Both the position numbers and the translations under genes were made by a program. The notes below the pieces were generated by a model. That model worked only from the letters and a program-made list of their open reading frames with translations. It had not been told where the DNA came from and made no database searches. Positions 1-9,710 of a stretch of DNA of 35,388 nucleotides are shown piece by piece (within the stretch, counting starts at the first letter, position 1; every line of letters starts with the position of its first letter). This stretch comes from Candidatus Desulfovibrio gallistercoris (GTDB taxonomy: Bacteria > Desulfobacterota > Desulfovibrionia > Desulfovibrionales > Desulfovibrionaceae): positions 1-35,388 of the forward strand of contig DWYJ01000005.1 in assembly GCA_019118745.1 (NCBI GenBank), read 5' to 3'.

Positions 1-39
1 AAGGGGAACCCCTCTCGCGCCGGCGGAGGGGTTCCCCTT
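1..39. repeat. Long GC-rich hairpin at window edge
   Basis: Perfect 14-bp inverted repeat: the arm AAGGGGAACCCCTC (1-14) pairs with 26-39 across an 11-nt loop. It is followed by a C-run and CAAACAC, not by T, so it is not a textbook intrinsic terminator. The tail resembles that of the 16306-16349 hairpin, so this may be the end of an R2-type element cut by the window edge. Confidence 0.6.
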
Positions 40-146
40 CCCCCCAAACACGTAGCGAATAGTGATAGGGGCACGAAACACGCCCGCCCCCGGAGATGGG
101 GGCGGAACGCGTCTGGTCACTGCACCTTATCCAGGGCAATAGGTTC
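40..146. other. Intergenic stretch without a gene
   Basis: No coding frame of useful length is visible; the + frame leading into 147 is closed by TAG at 66-68. A GC-rich hairpin with arms CCGCCCCC (84-91) and GGGGGCGG (98-105) is present, without a T-run. The segment separates the window-edge hairpin from R1 copy 1. Confidence 0.5.
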
Positions 147-293
147 TAGAGCGGTTTGCCTTTGAAAAAGGCAAACCGCGAGGCGGCAGCACAGCGCCGC
201 CCGGCCCAGAGTGAGCGGAAAAACCGCGTTTTTTCCGCGAAACGACAGGCCGTATGGTTTGAAACGCGAAGCGTTCAAACTAAAAATGCTCTA
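147..293 (+). repeat. R1 dispersed structured repeat, copy 1
   Basis: A 147-bp intergenic element that starts TAGAGCGGTTT and ends AAAATGCTCTA, giving imperfect terminal inverted repeats with TA at both ends. Inside are a perfect 13-bp stem (151-163 with 167-179, loop GAA), a GGCGGC/GCCGCC stem, a GCGGAAAAA/TTTTTCCGC stem and a GTTTGAA.../...TTCAAAC stem. Similar copies lie at 2551-2693, 4077-4224 and, inverted, near 13368-13500. It could be a MITE-like element or a family of structured 3' ends. I do not recognise it as a named family. Confidence 0.8.
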
Positions 294-312
294 AAGTTCG
301 TGCCGAGAGGAC

Positions 313-705
313 TTACTCCTGCTCGCCCGAGGCCGCGTCGAAAAAGTCCGCGATCATCTCCGTCACGATATCCAGATAGCGGGGCAGGTCGCGCTCGAAG
401 GTCTCCGGCGAGACCAGCGCTTCCACGGAAAAGCGCAGGGCAAAGCCCTCTTCATCGTCGAACACGATGACCTTGCCGACCTTGTAAGCCTGGGAGATGG
501 CGGCGGCCAGCGCATAGCAGGCGTCGTGCAGCTCCTCGTCGATATCCTCGAAGCCCGCCCCCAGAGAGATGTAATCCGGGTCATCGTCGTCATGCAGCAG
601 GGTCATGGAGATGTCTTCATGGGTGAAGTGGATGTCCCCTTCCTTGTCGGCTTCGCCCTGGATATTGTGCCGCTGCATGATGTCCAGCAGTTCCTGCGTG
701 TTCAT
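313..705 (-). CDS. YbjN-like acidic protein (hypothetical)
   Basis: Encodes 130 aa. The start ATG at 705-703 is chosen because AAGGAG lies 5 nt upstream; the longer open frame upstream runs into the neighbouring gene and has no such site. The protein is strongly acidic (a DDDDPD run near residues 39-44; C-terminus DAASGEQE), has no signal peptide or membrane segment, and looks like one small alpha/beta domain. The order of helices and strands resembles the YbjN / type III secretion chaperone-like fold, but that is a weak judgement from sequence alone. It lies 35 bp after the sulfotransferase-like gene and is probably cotranscribed with it. No function can be assigned. R1 copy 1 sits 20 bp beyond its stop codon. 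Confidence 0.8.
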   Translation of the reverse strand: MNTQELLDIMQRHNIQGEADKEGDIHFTHEDISMTLLHDDDDPDYISLGAGFEDIDEELHDACYALAAAISQAYKVGKVIVFDDEEGFALRFSVEALVSPETFERDLPRYLDIVTEMIADFFDAASGEQE

Positions 706-740
706 GGAGGCTCCTTGTGTCGTCTGTGCCGATCCGGGGA

Positions 741-1577
741 TCAGCGTTTGGGATTGATGATGGCGCCGCGCTCTTCCAGTTCCAGTTTCTGGTTGATGAG
801 ACGGCAGACCTTGTGGAAGCGGGCATTGACGGCCTGGAAGGTCTTCAGGCGCGCGGCGAAGGCCGGCCCGGCGGCGGCCATGCGTTCCTCGAAGCGCCGC
901 AACGCCCACTCGTAGAGGGCGCTGTCCAGCGCGTTGCACTGAGCGGCAAGCTCCCTGTCCTCGGCGCTGACAGGGGCAAAGCCCGAAGGATTGAGCATGT
1001 TCTGCTTCTCGTAGAAAATCTCCTCCAGGCCGATGCGGTCGGCCAGCATGAGCAGAGATGCGTCAAAGTGATCCTGCACGCCAAAGAAGAAGAGATGTTC
1101 CAGATTGTGCCGGGCCATGTCCAGAAGCTCGTCGCCGGGCATGTCCTCACGGAAACAATGGGCGAGGGTATGCGTCATGAAGTTGCGCCCGCGGTAGCGC
1201 AGCCCCTTTTCCCGGCTGGTGAGGTAGTCGCGGAAGCTGATCCGCCCGTCGTTGAGCCGGGCATACAGATGATTGGACGGCCAGCTCTTCTGGAAGCGGT
1301 ACTCGGAGATGATGCGCGCCACCGGCTCGCGCAGCAGGGTGAAGATGCGCACCTCCCGGTCATAGAAGCGCGGCGGCTCCACCGACTGGGGCATGAGGTG
1401 GCCGATGACCAGCCGGATGGCGTCGAGCTGCGCGGGTTCGAGCTCCCGGCAACGTTCGTAGTCTTCCTTGTGGTAGATGCTCAGGATCTCTTCCGGCGCG
1501 AAATTGGCCTTGAGCACGGTGTTGAGCGTCGTGCCGCCGGTGCGCGGCATATGCAGAAAAAACAGCATGGGCGGCAT
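741..1577 (-). CDS. Sulfotransferase-family protein (P-loop)
   Basis: Encodes 278 aa, read from ATG 1577-1575 with GGAAGGAGAG just upstream. The N-terminus MLFFLHMPRTGGTTL is the P-loop-like 5'-phosphosulfate loop of the Sulfotransfer_2 type. LLREPVARIISEYRF matches the 3'-phosphate-binding segment, where an Arg and a Ser contact PAPS. No signal peptide or transmembrane helix is seen, so it is probably cytoplasmic. Known members move sulfate from PAPS to sugars, lipids or peptides, often in cell-surface polymers; the acceptor here is unknown. The C-terminal 60 residues are helical and charged. It forms a likely two-gene operon with the YbjN-like gene and is divergent from coaX. Family membership is fairly secure; activity is not proven. 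Confidence 0.8.
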   Translation of the reverse strand: MPPMLFFLHMPRTGGTTLNTVLKANFAPEEILSIYHKEDYERCRELEPAQLDAIRLVIGHLMPQSVEPPRFYDREVRIFTLLREPVARIISEYRFQKSWPSNHLYARLNDGRISFRDYLTSREKGLRYRGRNFMTHTLAHCFREDMPGDELLDMARHNLEHLFFFGVQDHFDASLLMLADRIGLEEIFYEKQNMLNPSGFAPVSAEDRELAAQCNALDSALYEWALRRFEERMAAAGPAFAARLKTFQAVNARFHKVCRLINQKLELEERGAIINPKR

Positions 1578-1614
1578 GATCTCTCCTTCCGGGCAGCATC
1601 CCTGACCGGCGGAC

Positions 1615-1643
1615 ATGTTACATGGCTCGCACCCGGCAGGCAA
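1615..1643 (-). promoter_or_regulatory. Candidate sigma70 promoter for the sulfotransferase operon
   Basis: On the minus strand TTGCCT (1643-1638) is followed after 17 bp by TAACAT (1620-1615), about 38 bp before the ATG at 1577. Spacing is ideal and both boxes are partial matches. It partly overlaps the region used by the divergent coaX promoter candidate. Confidence 0.35.
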
Positions 1644-1652
1644 GGGCGGCGC

Positions 1653-1681
1653 TTGCGTGTCGGCGGGCAGTCTGGCATACT
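1653..1681 (+). promoter_or_regulatory. Candidate sigma70 promoter for coaX
   Basis: TTGCGT (1653-1658), a 17-bp spacer, then CATACT (1676-1681). A start near 1688 would give a leader of about 77 nt before coaX. The boxes are partial matches but the spacing is ideal and no better candidate is seen between the divergent genes. Confidence 0.4.
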
Positions 1682-1764
1682 GCCGCAGCGATCGGCGCGA
1701 GGAGGAGGCCCGGGGGACGGGCCCCGGCGGCAGCGCCTCCCTCCACGTCCGGCAAGGAGCGACA

Positions 1765-2550
1765 ATGCGGGCGGAACTTCTGCTTTTCGACATCGGCAAC
1801 ACGTCCACCAAGATCGGTCTGGCCGATGCTGAGCGTGTGCTGACGACCTATTCCCTGCGCACCGACGCCGAACAGACCGCCGACAGCCTGGGCCTGAGCC
1901 TGCTGGCCCTCTGCGGTCACGCCGGTCTGGACATGGAAAGCGTACGCGCCTGCATGGTGTCTTCCGTGGTGCCGGACTTCACCCCCATCCTGCGCGAGGC
2001 CCTGACCCGCTATATACGGCGGCCCGTCTTTTTCGTGCCCGCCGACGTGCCTCCGCCGCTGGAGAACCGCTATGCCCGCCCGGAACAGGTGGGGGCCGAC
2101 AGGCTGGTGGGGGCCTATGCCGCCCGCCGACTCTACCCGGAACCGGAGTCGCTCATGGTCGTGGATTTCGGGACGGCCGTGACCTTCGACTGCATCGCCC
2201 GCGACGCTTACGAGGGCGGGCTCATCTTTCCCGGTCCCCGGACGGCGCTGGCGGCCCTGGCCCGTCATGCCGCCCAGCTCACACGCGTGGACCTTGAGGT
2301 GGATGCTCTGGTGCCCGCCGTGGGGCGGGATACGGTCACCAGCATCCAGCACGGTCTTGTCTTCGGCTTCGTGGGCATGGTGGAAGGCCTCGTGGCCCGT
2401 CTGCGGCCCCAGCTGCCGGGCACGACGCGCATCCTGGCCACGGGCGGCTTTGCCCAGTCCATCGCCCGTCTGAGCCCGGTGTTTGACGAGGTGCTGCCCT
2501 CCCTGCTGCTGGAAGGCCTGCGCCGCCTGTTTTATGAATGCCGCCCAGCC

Positions 2551-2553
<3 letters not shown>
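1765..2553 (+). CDS. coaX: Type III pantothenate kinase
   Basis: Encodes 262 aa, the usual length for CoaX, from ATG 1765 with AAGGAG at 1754-1759. CoaX phosphorylates pantothenate in the first step of coenzyme A synthesis, in the cytoplasm. Visible signatures of the ASKHA-fold family are the N-terminal phosphate loop LLFDIGNTSTKIG, the pantothenate-site motif PEQVGADRLVGAYAA, the second phosphate motif MVVDFGTAVTFD, and GGLIFPG, a version of the conserved GGxIxPG. The type III enzyme differs from CoaA in tolerating CoA feedback and needing a monovalent cation (family knowledge). The stop codon TAG (2551-2553) is also the first three bases of R1 copy 2. Enolase follows, and the two may share transcripts through the repeat. 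Confidence 0.93.
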
Positions 2554-4076
<1,523 letters not shown>

Positions 4077-4079
<3 letters not shown>

Positions 4080-4224
4080 AGCGTTTTGTCTTTGAAAAAG
4101 GCAAGCCGCGAGGCGGCGTCACAGCGCCGCCCGGCCCAAACCAAGCGGAAAAACCGTGCTTTTTCCGCGAAACGACAGGCCATATGGTTTGAAACGCAAA
4201 GCGTTTCAAACTGAAAATGTCTCA
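4077..4224 (+). repeat. R1 dispersed structured repeat, copy 3
   Basis: About 148 bp, directly abutting eno: TAGAGCGTTTTGTCTTTGAA at the start and AAAATGTCTCAT at a decayed right end. The internal GCGGAAAAACCG / CTTTTTCCGC and GTTTGAAACGC / GCGTTTCAAAC stems are kept. The eno stop codon is the first three bases of the element. Confidence 0.8.
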
Positions 4225-4553
4225 TCTGGATGAAACGAGGGGCGCGGGCGACGGCCCGCGCCCTCCACGCCGGACGCGGCATTTCCCCACACGCAGGCCG
4301 TCTCAGGGACGGCGGCGCAAAACCGCTACCGTTTAGAATACACGACCTCGCCTCTCCGCATGCCCTGCCTGTTTGTGGAGAAGCGCCCACCGCATGTCCC
4401 GTCTTTTCCTGAAAACAACATGCCGAGGAAAGACCGGGAGCCTGAAGGAAGGATGCGGGCACGCCCTTCCCGCCGCGCGGCGAAAAGGCTGGGCCCGCCC
4501 GCGCCCGGCAGGGTGTTCCCTTCCCTTGTGGATACGCGGTGGAAGGAGGCATC
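4225..4553. other. Gap between eno and SMR gene with a strong hairpin
   Basis: No coding frame with a credible start is seen. A perfect 10-bp hairpin, GGGCGCGGGC (4240-4249) and GCCCGCGCCC (4254-4263) with a 4-nt loop, follows the R1 copy. It has no T-run and could end or protect the eno transcript. The SMR promoter should lie in 4264-4540, but I see no convincing pair of boxes. Confidence 0.4.
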
Positions 4554-4901
4554 ATGGGAGCTCCGCTCATCGCCTACGGCCTGCTGGCCGTGGCCATCAC
4601 CGCCGAGACCTTCGCCACGTCCTGCCTCAATGCCTCCCAGCAGTTCAGCCGCCTCTGGCCGACGCTGGGCAGCATCGCGGGCTACTGCGTCTCCTTCACC
4701 TGCCTTTCCCAGGTGCTGCGCTATCTGCCGGTGGGCATCGCCTATGCCATCTGGTGCGCGCTGGGCATCATCCTGGTGACGCTCATGGGCTATCTCTGGT
4801 TCGGACAGAAAATGGACGTCCCCGCCCTGGTCGGCATGGGGCTGATCATCGCCGGCGTGCTGGTCATCCAGTTGTTCTCCCGCACCGCGCATCACGCCTG
4901 A
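4554..4901 (+). CDS. EmrE-type small multidrug resistance transporter
   Basis: Encodes 115 aa with four predicted transmembrane helices, the standard SMR size. ATG 4554 is preceded by GGAAGGAGG; an in-frame GTG at 4539 overlaps that site and is unlikely. Glu18 in AITAETFATSC corresponds to the essential TM1 glutamate of EmrE, which binds proton and drug in turn. GIAYAIWCALG matches the EmrE segment with its Tyr and Trp, rather than the GTAYAVWTGIG of Gdx/SugE guanidinium exporters. RLWPTLGSIAGYC and LIIAGVLVIQLFSR are also EmrE-like. SMR proteins work as dimers in the inner membrane and export quaternary ammonium compounds, polyamines or similar cations. It is convergent with the M20 hydrolase gene, only 33 bp away. 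Confidence 0.88.
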   Translation: MGAPLIAYGLLAVAITAETFATSCLNASQQFSRLWPTLGSIAGYCVSFTCLSQVLRYLPVGIAYAIWCALGIILVTLMGYLWFGQKMDVPALVGMGLIIAGVLVIQLFSRTAHHA

Positions 4902-4934
4902 AGCCGGACTGCCTCCTCGCCGCGGCGCGCCCGC

Positions 4935-6158
4935 TCAGGCAGCCGGAGAGGAAAAGTCCGTACGGGCGGCCATGACGGCGGAGAGCGCCAGCAGCATGGC
5001 GCGCGGCACCAGGCTGGAAAGCACCATGTATTCCTTGTCCGAGTGGATGTGTTCGCCTTCCGGTCCCATGCAGCATATGGTGGGGATGCCCAGCACCGAC
5101 GAACAGAAACCGGACTCGGCGGCGCTCTCGTAATGCTGCCCTTCCAGCGGCATGTCCAGCAGTCTGCCCGCTTCCTGCACCAGATCGAACAGCCTGTCCC
5201 CTGCCGCCGTGCGTTCCAGCGGATAGAGCCGCAGGCCTCCGCTGGCCGTGGCGCGGGTATGCGGCAGGCTTTCCTCGGCGGTCATGCGCCGTATGCTCTC
5301 CACCACCCGCTCGCCGTCGGCAAGCCGCCGGTAGGTGAGGTGCAGGCGGGCTTCGGCCCACGGCGCTACGGAATTGGCGGACGTGCCGCCGGAGATGAGG
5401 CCGGTGTTGACGGTGATGCCGTTGGGCAGATCCACCAGGCTGTCATAGGCCAGCACCTTACGCGCCAGCGCCAGGATGGCCGATGCGCCGTTCGCGTAAT
5501 CACGCCCGGCATGGGCCGCGACGCCCTGCACGCGGATATGCATGTGCCCCGATCCCTTGCGGGAAAGGGTCACCCTGCCGCCCACGCCGCCCGGCTCCGC
5601 GCAGAAGACGGCATGCGCGCCGCGCAGATGCGTGCGCAGCGCCTGTGAGGAAGTGGGCGAGCCCAGTTCCTCGTCGGAGGAGAACATGAGCGTCAGCGGA
5701 CAGGGCAGCAGCTTGTGGGCGGCAAGCGTCCGGGCGGCAAAGAGCATGGCCACGAGCCCGCCCTTCATGTCCGCCACGCCGGGCCCGTAGACCCTGTCCG
5801 CCTGCCGGTCCACGGTGAAGGGCCGACGCCGCGCCGTCCCCACGGGGAAGACCGTATCCATATGACCGATGAAGCCGATGCCAGGCCCGGCCCCTTCCGC
5901 GCCATGCCGTGCCGTCCAGGCGGTGGCCAGATCCGCCTGCCAGGCTTCGTCCTCCGGGACAGGGGCATGCGGCAGGCAGGCCGTCGAAAAGCCCTCCTTG
6001 GCCAGCCAGTCCGCGCAGACCTGCCCTACCCGGCGGACGCCTTCGGCGCAGTCCGTGGGGGAATCGATGTCCACCAGTTCCTTGAGCAAGGCCAGCATGG
6101 CCGCTTCCTGCCCGCGCAGGGCCTTTTCGATGATCGTCCGACAGGCAAGGATATCCAT
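4935..6158 (-). CDS. M20-family metallopeptidase/amidohydrolase (CPG2-like), copy A
   Basis: Encodes 407 aa from ATG 6158, with GGAGGG upstream. It is a two-zinc M20 hydrolase, closest in pattern to carboxypeptidase G2 / ArgE / DapE-type enzymes that cut amide bonds of N-acyl amino acids or dipeptides. Visible are GHMDTVFP (His and Asp zinc ligands), GPGVADMKGG (bridging Asp), SSDEELGSP (general-base Glu and zinc Glu), CAEPGG (zinc Glu) and EHIHSDKEYM (last zinc His). The dimerisation-lid segment includes GLISGGTSANSVAPWAEARL. There is no signal peptide, so it acts on imported substrate. It is clearly paralogous to the 8459-9688 gene, with the same motif order and many shared blocks. A terminator-like hairpin separates it from the operon upstream, so read-through or its own promoter is needed. 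The substrate is unknown. Confidence 0.88.
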   Translation of the reverse strand: MDILACRTIIEKALRGQEAAMLALLKELVDIDSPTDCAEGVRRVGQVCADWLAKEGFSTACLPHAPVPEDEAWQADLATAWTARHGAEGAGPGIGFIGHMDTVFPVGTARRRPFTVDRQADRVYGPGVADMKGGLVAMLFAARTLAAHKLLPCPLTLMFSSDEELGSPTSSQALRTHLRGAHAVFCAEPGGVGGRVTLSRKGSGHMHIRVQGVAAHAGRDYANGASAILALARKVLAYDSLVDLPNGITVNTGLISGGTSANSVAPWAEARLHLTYRRLADGERVVESIRRMTAEESLPHTRATASGGLRLYPLERTAAGDRLFDLVQEAGRLLDMPLEGQHYESAAESGFCSSVLGIPTICCMGPEGEHIHSDKEYMVLSSLVPRAMLLALSAVMAARTDFSSPAA

Positions 6159-6306
6159 AGGTCATCCCTCCGTGCCGCTGCGAGAGGCTGATGGAGGGTT
6201 CCCGAAGCACGGCGGCGCTTCGCGCCTGCCCGGCTCCAGCGGGGGGCAGGCCGCGCTCCCCGGCGGTGAACGGCGGCAACCTTCGCAGCGGCGGCAAATC
6301 AGGGTG

Positions 6307-6356
6307 AAAAATAAGGGAAGGGCGGCCCGGGAGGAGATCTGACGGGCGCCCTTCCC
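6307..6356 (-). terminator. Intrinsic terminator after SBP1
   Basis: On the minus strand GGGAAGGGCGCCCG (6356-6343) pairs imperfectly with CGGGCCGCCCTTCCC (6329-6315) and is followed by TTATTTTT. This is a classical stem plus U-rich tail just beyond the SBP1 stop codon. It should end or attenuate transcription before M20 copy A. Confidence 0.75.
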
Positions 6357-6380
6357 CCGCAAGGACTGTGGGGTGACAGT

Positions 6381-7379
6381 CTATTGCGGCAACGTTTGCA
6401 GATAGTCCGCACGGATGGCCGGCAGTTCCGCCGCCTTGCCGCCGTCGCCTGCCTTGCCGGCGGCAAGGAAGGCGGCCATGTCGCTCAGCCTGGCGCGCAG
6501 CGAACCGGGCCCTTCGCCCAGAAGGTCAAGCTGTTCGCTCACCTGATAGATACGATGATTCTGCAGATCCTTGCGGGCCGTGGCGGCATCCAGTTCACGC
6601 CCCGCCCATTCCTTGCAGAAACGCACATACGCCGCCACCACCTGCTCGTCGGGCTCGGCCGCCAGCACGGCGGCGCCGCGCTGATAGAGGGCCAGGAAGC
6701 GCCGCACGAGCTCCGCGTTTTCCGCGGCGAACTGCTTGTCTGCCAGCAGCACCAGCGGCAGGGAGGACTTCACCCCGGCGGCGGTGGCGGCCACGACGCA
6801 GCCTTCCTTTTCCGCGACATAGGTATAGGGGGCCCAAGTGACCAGCACGTCCCCCATGCCGCCGCGGAACGCGCCCAGCGCCTGCTCAGGCGGCATGAAG
6901 CGGATCTTGACGTCCTTTTCCGTCAGGCCCAGCGAATGCAGCCACTGCACCAACGTGTAGTGGGCGGACGTACCCTGCGTGCAGAGCACAAGCTTGCCCT
7001 TCACGGCAGTCGTACCGTCCTTGCGCAGCAGCACGGCATTGGCGGCGGCCTCATCGCCGGGCACGGCCACCACCTCGAACGGCGCGCCGAAGGCTGCCGA
7101 GACCGTGGGCACGATGCCGCAGCCGCCAAGGACCCACTTATAAGCCTTCATGCCTTCGATAAGGGCCTTGCCCGAATCGAAGCGGAGCATCTCCACATCC
7201 AGACCGGCTTCCTTGTCCCAGCCCTGCTCACGGGCATACCAGACGGGAAAGGCTTCGTACTCGCCGAGCCAACCCGTCTTCAGGGGCACGCTCTCCGGCG
7301 CGGCGGACGCGCTCACGGGGCTGAGCAGCAGGGCCAGCAGCAGCGCCGGCAGGAACCGAAAGAGGGAAAGATAACGCAT
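6381..7379 (-). CDS. NitT/TauT-type periplasmic solute-binding protein, orphan (SBP1)
   Basis: Encodes 332 aa from ATG 7379, with AAGGAG upstream. The N-terminus has a Sec signal peptide (MRYLSLFRFLPALLLALLL...SASA-A), so the protein is periplasmic. The mature part resembles SsuA/TauA/NrtA-like binding proteins: TGWLGEYEAFPVWYAREQGW near the start of the mature chain, GLDVEM, and a ligand-site-like TQGTSAHYTLVQW. Related proteins bind sulfonates, nitrate, thiamine precursors or amino-acid-like anions. No ABC permease or ATPase gene is present in the window. It closely resembles SBP2 (26657-27754), including GWDKEAGLDVEM and GTSAHY. It is the last gene before the terminator, 71 bp after tctC, with a hairpin between them. 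It may serve a distant permease or act with the Tct transporter. Confidence 0.85.
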   Translation of the reverse strand: MRYLSLFRFLPALLLALLLSPVSASAAPESVPLKTGWLGEYEAFPVWYAREQGWDKEAGLDVEMLRFDSGKALIEGMKAYKWVLGGCGIVPTVSAAFGAPFEVVAVPGDEAAANAVLLRKDGTTAVKGKLVLCTQGTSAHYTLVQWLHSLGLTEKDVKIRFMPPEQALGAFRGGMGDVLVTWAPYTYVAEKEGCVVAATAAGVKSSLPLVLLADKQFAAENAELVRRFLALYQRGAAVLAAEPDEQVVAAYVRFCKEWAGRELDAATARKDLQNHRIYQVSEQLDLLGEGPGSLRARLSDMAAFLAAGKAGDGGKAAELPAIRADYLQTLPQ

Positions 7380-7399
7380 GCCTGCTCTCCTTCATGCGG

Positions 7400-7447
7400 G
7401 TACGGCGCTGCGGCTCTCCCCGGAAGGGCGATACCGCAGCGCGGTAC
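7400..7447 (-). repeat. Intercistronic stem-loop between tctC and SBP1
   Basis: GTACGGCGCTGCGG (7400-7413) pairs with 7434-7447 with one mismatch and a 20-nt loop. No T-run follows on the minus strand, so it is more likely an mRNA-stabilising or processing structure than a terminator. It precedes the SBP1 ribosome site. Confidence 0.55.
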
Positions 7448-7450
7448 ACG

Positions 7451-8428
7451 CTACTTGCTGACCATGTTGTTTTCCTTGAGCACCTTGCCGATGGTCGCCC
7501 ACATATTGTCGATGACCTTCTGGAACTCGTCATGCGGCAGGTAATTGCAGGTCAGACCGGCCTTGGCCATCTTGGCCTGCACGCCGGGATCTTCCAGCGC
7601 TTCCTTGATCAGATTCTGCATGGCGATGATCTTGTCGTCGGGCGTGCGGCGCGGAGCCACCAGGCCATGCGGCGAGGGGAAGACCAGGGACTGGTCATTG
7701 TCGAACTGTTCGGCGAAGGTGGGCGCATCGGGCAGTTCCTTCAGGCGTTCCTTGCTGGTCACGCCGATGATGCGGAAGTCGCCCGCCTGCACGTAGGGCA
7801 GCTGATTGGTGGTCACGCCGAAGGCGCTGGAGATATGCCCGCCGAGCAGGGCCGTGGACACGTCATGACCGCTGGTATAGGCCACATGAGGGAGCTTGGC
7901 GCCGAGCTTCTTCTCCACCATCAGCATATACAGGCGCTGGGAGGAAAATGCGCCGTGCGTGGCGAAATTGATCTTGCCGGGGTTGGCCTTGGCGGCCTCG
8001 AAAAGCTCGCGGACGTTGGTGATGCCGGAGTCCTTGCGCACGGCAAGGCTGAGCACCATGTCCGTGATCTGCACCACGGCCTTGAAGTCCTTGAGGCTGT
8101 AACCGGTGGGCTTGGCCTGGGGCGTGGTGCAGAAGGTCGGCACCGCCGGGAAGCCGAAGGTGTAGCCGTCCGGACGGGCGCGGGCCACATCCAGCATGGC
8201 CGGAGCACCGGCCCCGCCACCCTTGCAGACGATGTTCAGGGTGATGCCCTTGCCCTGGAGATATTCGGCGATGATGCGCGCGGCGATGTCCACGGCGCCG
8301 CCCGGGCCGAAGGGGATGATGATGTTGACCGGACGGTCGGGATAGGCGGCCAGGGCCGGACGCGACGTGCCCAGCACGGCAAGGCCGAGCAAGAGGACGC
8401 AACAGGCAAGAGAAAGAATCTTCTTCAT
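7451..8428 (-). CDS. tctC: TctC/Bug-family periplasmic solute-binding protein
   Basis: Encodes 325 aa if started at ATG 8428 (MKKILSLACC), which has AGGA about 8 nt upstream; an ATG three codons earlier at 8437 is too close to that site. A Sec signal peptide ends near RPALA-A. The mature protein has the Bug/TctC hallmarks: YPDRPVNIIIPFGPGGAVDI near the start, GGGAGAPAMLDVARARPDGYT, and the LPDAPTFAEQ block. It is the receptor of a tripartite tricarboxylate transporter whose membrane subunits are TctA and TctB. Family ligands include citrate, tartrate, aromatic acids and amino acids. It lies between an M20 hydrolase and SBP1, so one operon carries binding proteins of two unrelated families. 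Confidence 0.92.
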   Translation of the reverse strand: MKKILSLACCVLLLGLAVLGTSRPALAAYPDRPVNIIIPFGPGGAVDIAARIIAEYLQGKGITLNIVCKGGGAGAPAMLDVARARPDGYTFGFPAVPTFCTTPQAKPTGYSLKDFKAVVQITDMVLSLAVRKDSGITNVRELFEAAKANPGKINFATHGAFSSQRLYMLMVEKKLGAKLPHVAYTSGHDVSTALLGGHISSAFGVTTNQLPYVQAGDFRIIGVTSKERLKELPDAPTFAEQFDNDQSLVFPSPHGLVAPRRTPDDKIIAMQNLIKEALEDPGVQAKMAKAGLTCNYLPHDEFQKVIDNMWATIGKVLKENNMVSK

Positions 8429-8458
8429 GATGAACATCCTGATCGGTTGATGTTGGGG

Positions 8459-9688
8459 TTACAGGGTGACCTTGGGTGACGCGGAAAACTGCCGTGCCGC
8501 CTGAAGCGCCGTCAGGGCCAGGATCTTGGCGCGCGGCAGGAAGGTGGACGGGATGATGTATTCATCCGGCGTATGCAGGCCGGTGCCTTCCGGCCCCATG
8601 CTGCAAACGGTGGGCAGATCCAGCACGCTGCAGCAGTAGCCGGATTCCGCCGCGCCCTTGGAGCGTTCAAGGGAGCAGGGATAACCGATGCAGTCCGCCG
8701 AGGCGCGGATGAGCTCGTAAAGGGCCATGACCTTGGGCGTGGGCCGCAGGGGCAGCAGCCGCAGGCCGCCGCTGATGTGGGAACGCGTCCCCGGCACGTG
8801 GGTCTTTTCGGTCTCTTCCCGTATGGCCCGCACCAGCTCCTGCCCCAGCTCATAGGTCGGATAGGTGAGGTGGATGCGGGCCGAGGCGAAGGGCGCGACG
8901 GAATTGGCCGAGGTGCCGCCGGAGATGAGGCCGGTGTTGACCGTGATGTCCTTCTCGAGATCCACATGCCGGTCATAGGCCAGGATCTTGTGGGCCAGTT
9001 CGAGGATGGCCGAATGCCCATCGGCATAGTTGCGTCCGGCATGGGCCGACTTACCTTCGATCTCCAGCAGCATGTGGCCGGAACCCTTGCGCTCCACGGA
9101 AACGCCGCCCCCCACGTAGCCCGGCTCCGTGCACATGACGGCATGCGCGCCGTTGAGCTCGCGGCCGAGGTGATAGCCCGTCGTCGGGGAACCCAGCTCC
9201 TCGTCGGGCGAAAAGGTCAGCGTCATGGGCACGTCCATGAGGCCCAGCTCCTTCAGGGCCCGCGCCACGAAGATGTTCATGACCAGGCCGCCCTTCATGT
9301 CCAGCACGCCGGGGCCCGTGGCCCTGTCGGCCTGCCGGTCCATGCGGAAGGGACGCGCCGCCACCGTGCCTGCCGGGAACACCGTATCCATGTGCCCCAT
9401 GAAGGCCACGCCGGGCCCGGCCTCCCGCGGATGCGTGCGCGCCGTCACCACATGGCCGAGGCTCGCCATCCACTGCTCGTCGGCGGGGATGGGCGCTTGC
9501 GGCAACACCTCCACGGCAAAGCCCGCTGCGCGCATGTGGTCGGCGATGACCGCCCCCACCTTGTCCACGTCGGCGCCGTCATGGGAAAAGCTGTCCATGT
9601 TCACCAGCTGCTCCAGCAGGGCGTACATCTCCGCCTCATGCTCGCCGAACCAGCCGTCCAGCGCTTCCTTCCAGCGTGCAAGTTCCAT
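8459..9688 (-). CDS. M20-family metallopeptidase/amidohydrolase (CPG2-like), copy B
   Basis: Encodes 409 aa from ATG 9688, with GGGAGGAAC directly before it. The two-zinc M20 motifs are intact: GHMDTVFP with His99 and Asp101, GPGVLDMKGG with Asp130, SPDEELGSP with general-base Glu163 and ligand Glu164, CTEPGY with Glu188, and GLHTPDEY carrying the last zinc His. It lacks a signal peptide and is cytoplasmic. Members remove a C-terminal glutamate or other residue, or deacylate N-acyl amino acids. It sits inside the Tct operon between tctA and tctC, so it probably hydrolyses what the transporter brings in. It is a paralogue of the 4935-6158 gene; the two may differ in substrate or form a heterodimer (inference). 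Confidence 0.9.
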   Translation of the reverse strand: MELARWKEALDGWFGEHEAEMYALLEQLVNMDSFSHDGADVDKVGAVIADHMRAAGFAVEVLPQAPIPADEQWMASLGHVVTARTHPREAGPGVAFMGHMDTVFPAGTVAARPFRMDRQADRATGPGVLDMKGGLVMNIFVARALKELGLMDVPMTLTFSPDEELGSPTTGYHLGRELNGAHAVMCTEPGYVGGGVSVERKGSGHMLLEIEGKSAHAGRNYADGHSAILELAHKILAYDRHVDLEKDITVNTGLISGGTSANSVAPFASARIHLTYPTYELGQELVRAIREETEKTHVPGTRSHISGGLRLLPLRPTPKVMALYELIRASADCIGYPCSLERSKGAAESGYCCSVLDLPTVCSMGPEGTGLHTPDEYIIPSTFLPRAKILALTALQAARQFSASPKVTL

Positions 9689-9710
9689 ATGTTCCTCCCT
9701 TGAGTAGAGC

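Noticed and set aside
6159..6306. sigma54 or sigma70 promoter for M20 copy A
   Set aside because: No TGGC-N-TTGC arrangement with correct spacing and no convincing sigma70 pair; it may depend on read-through of the terminator.
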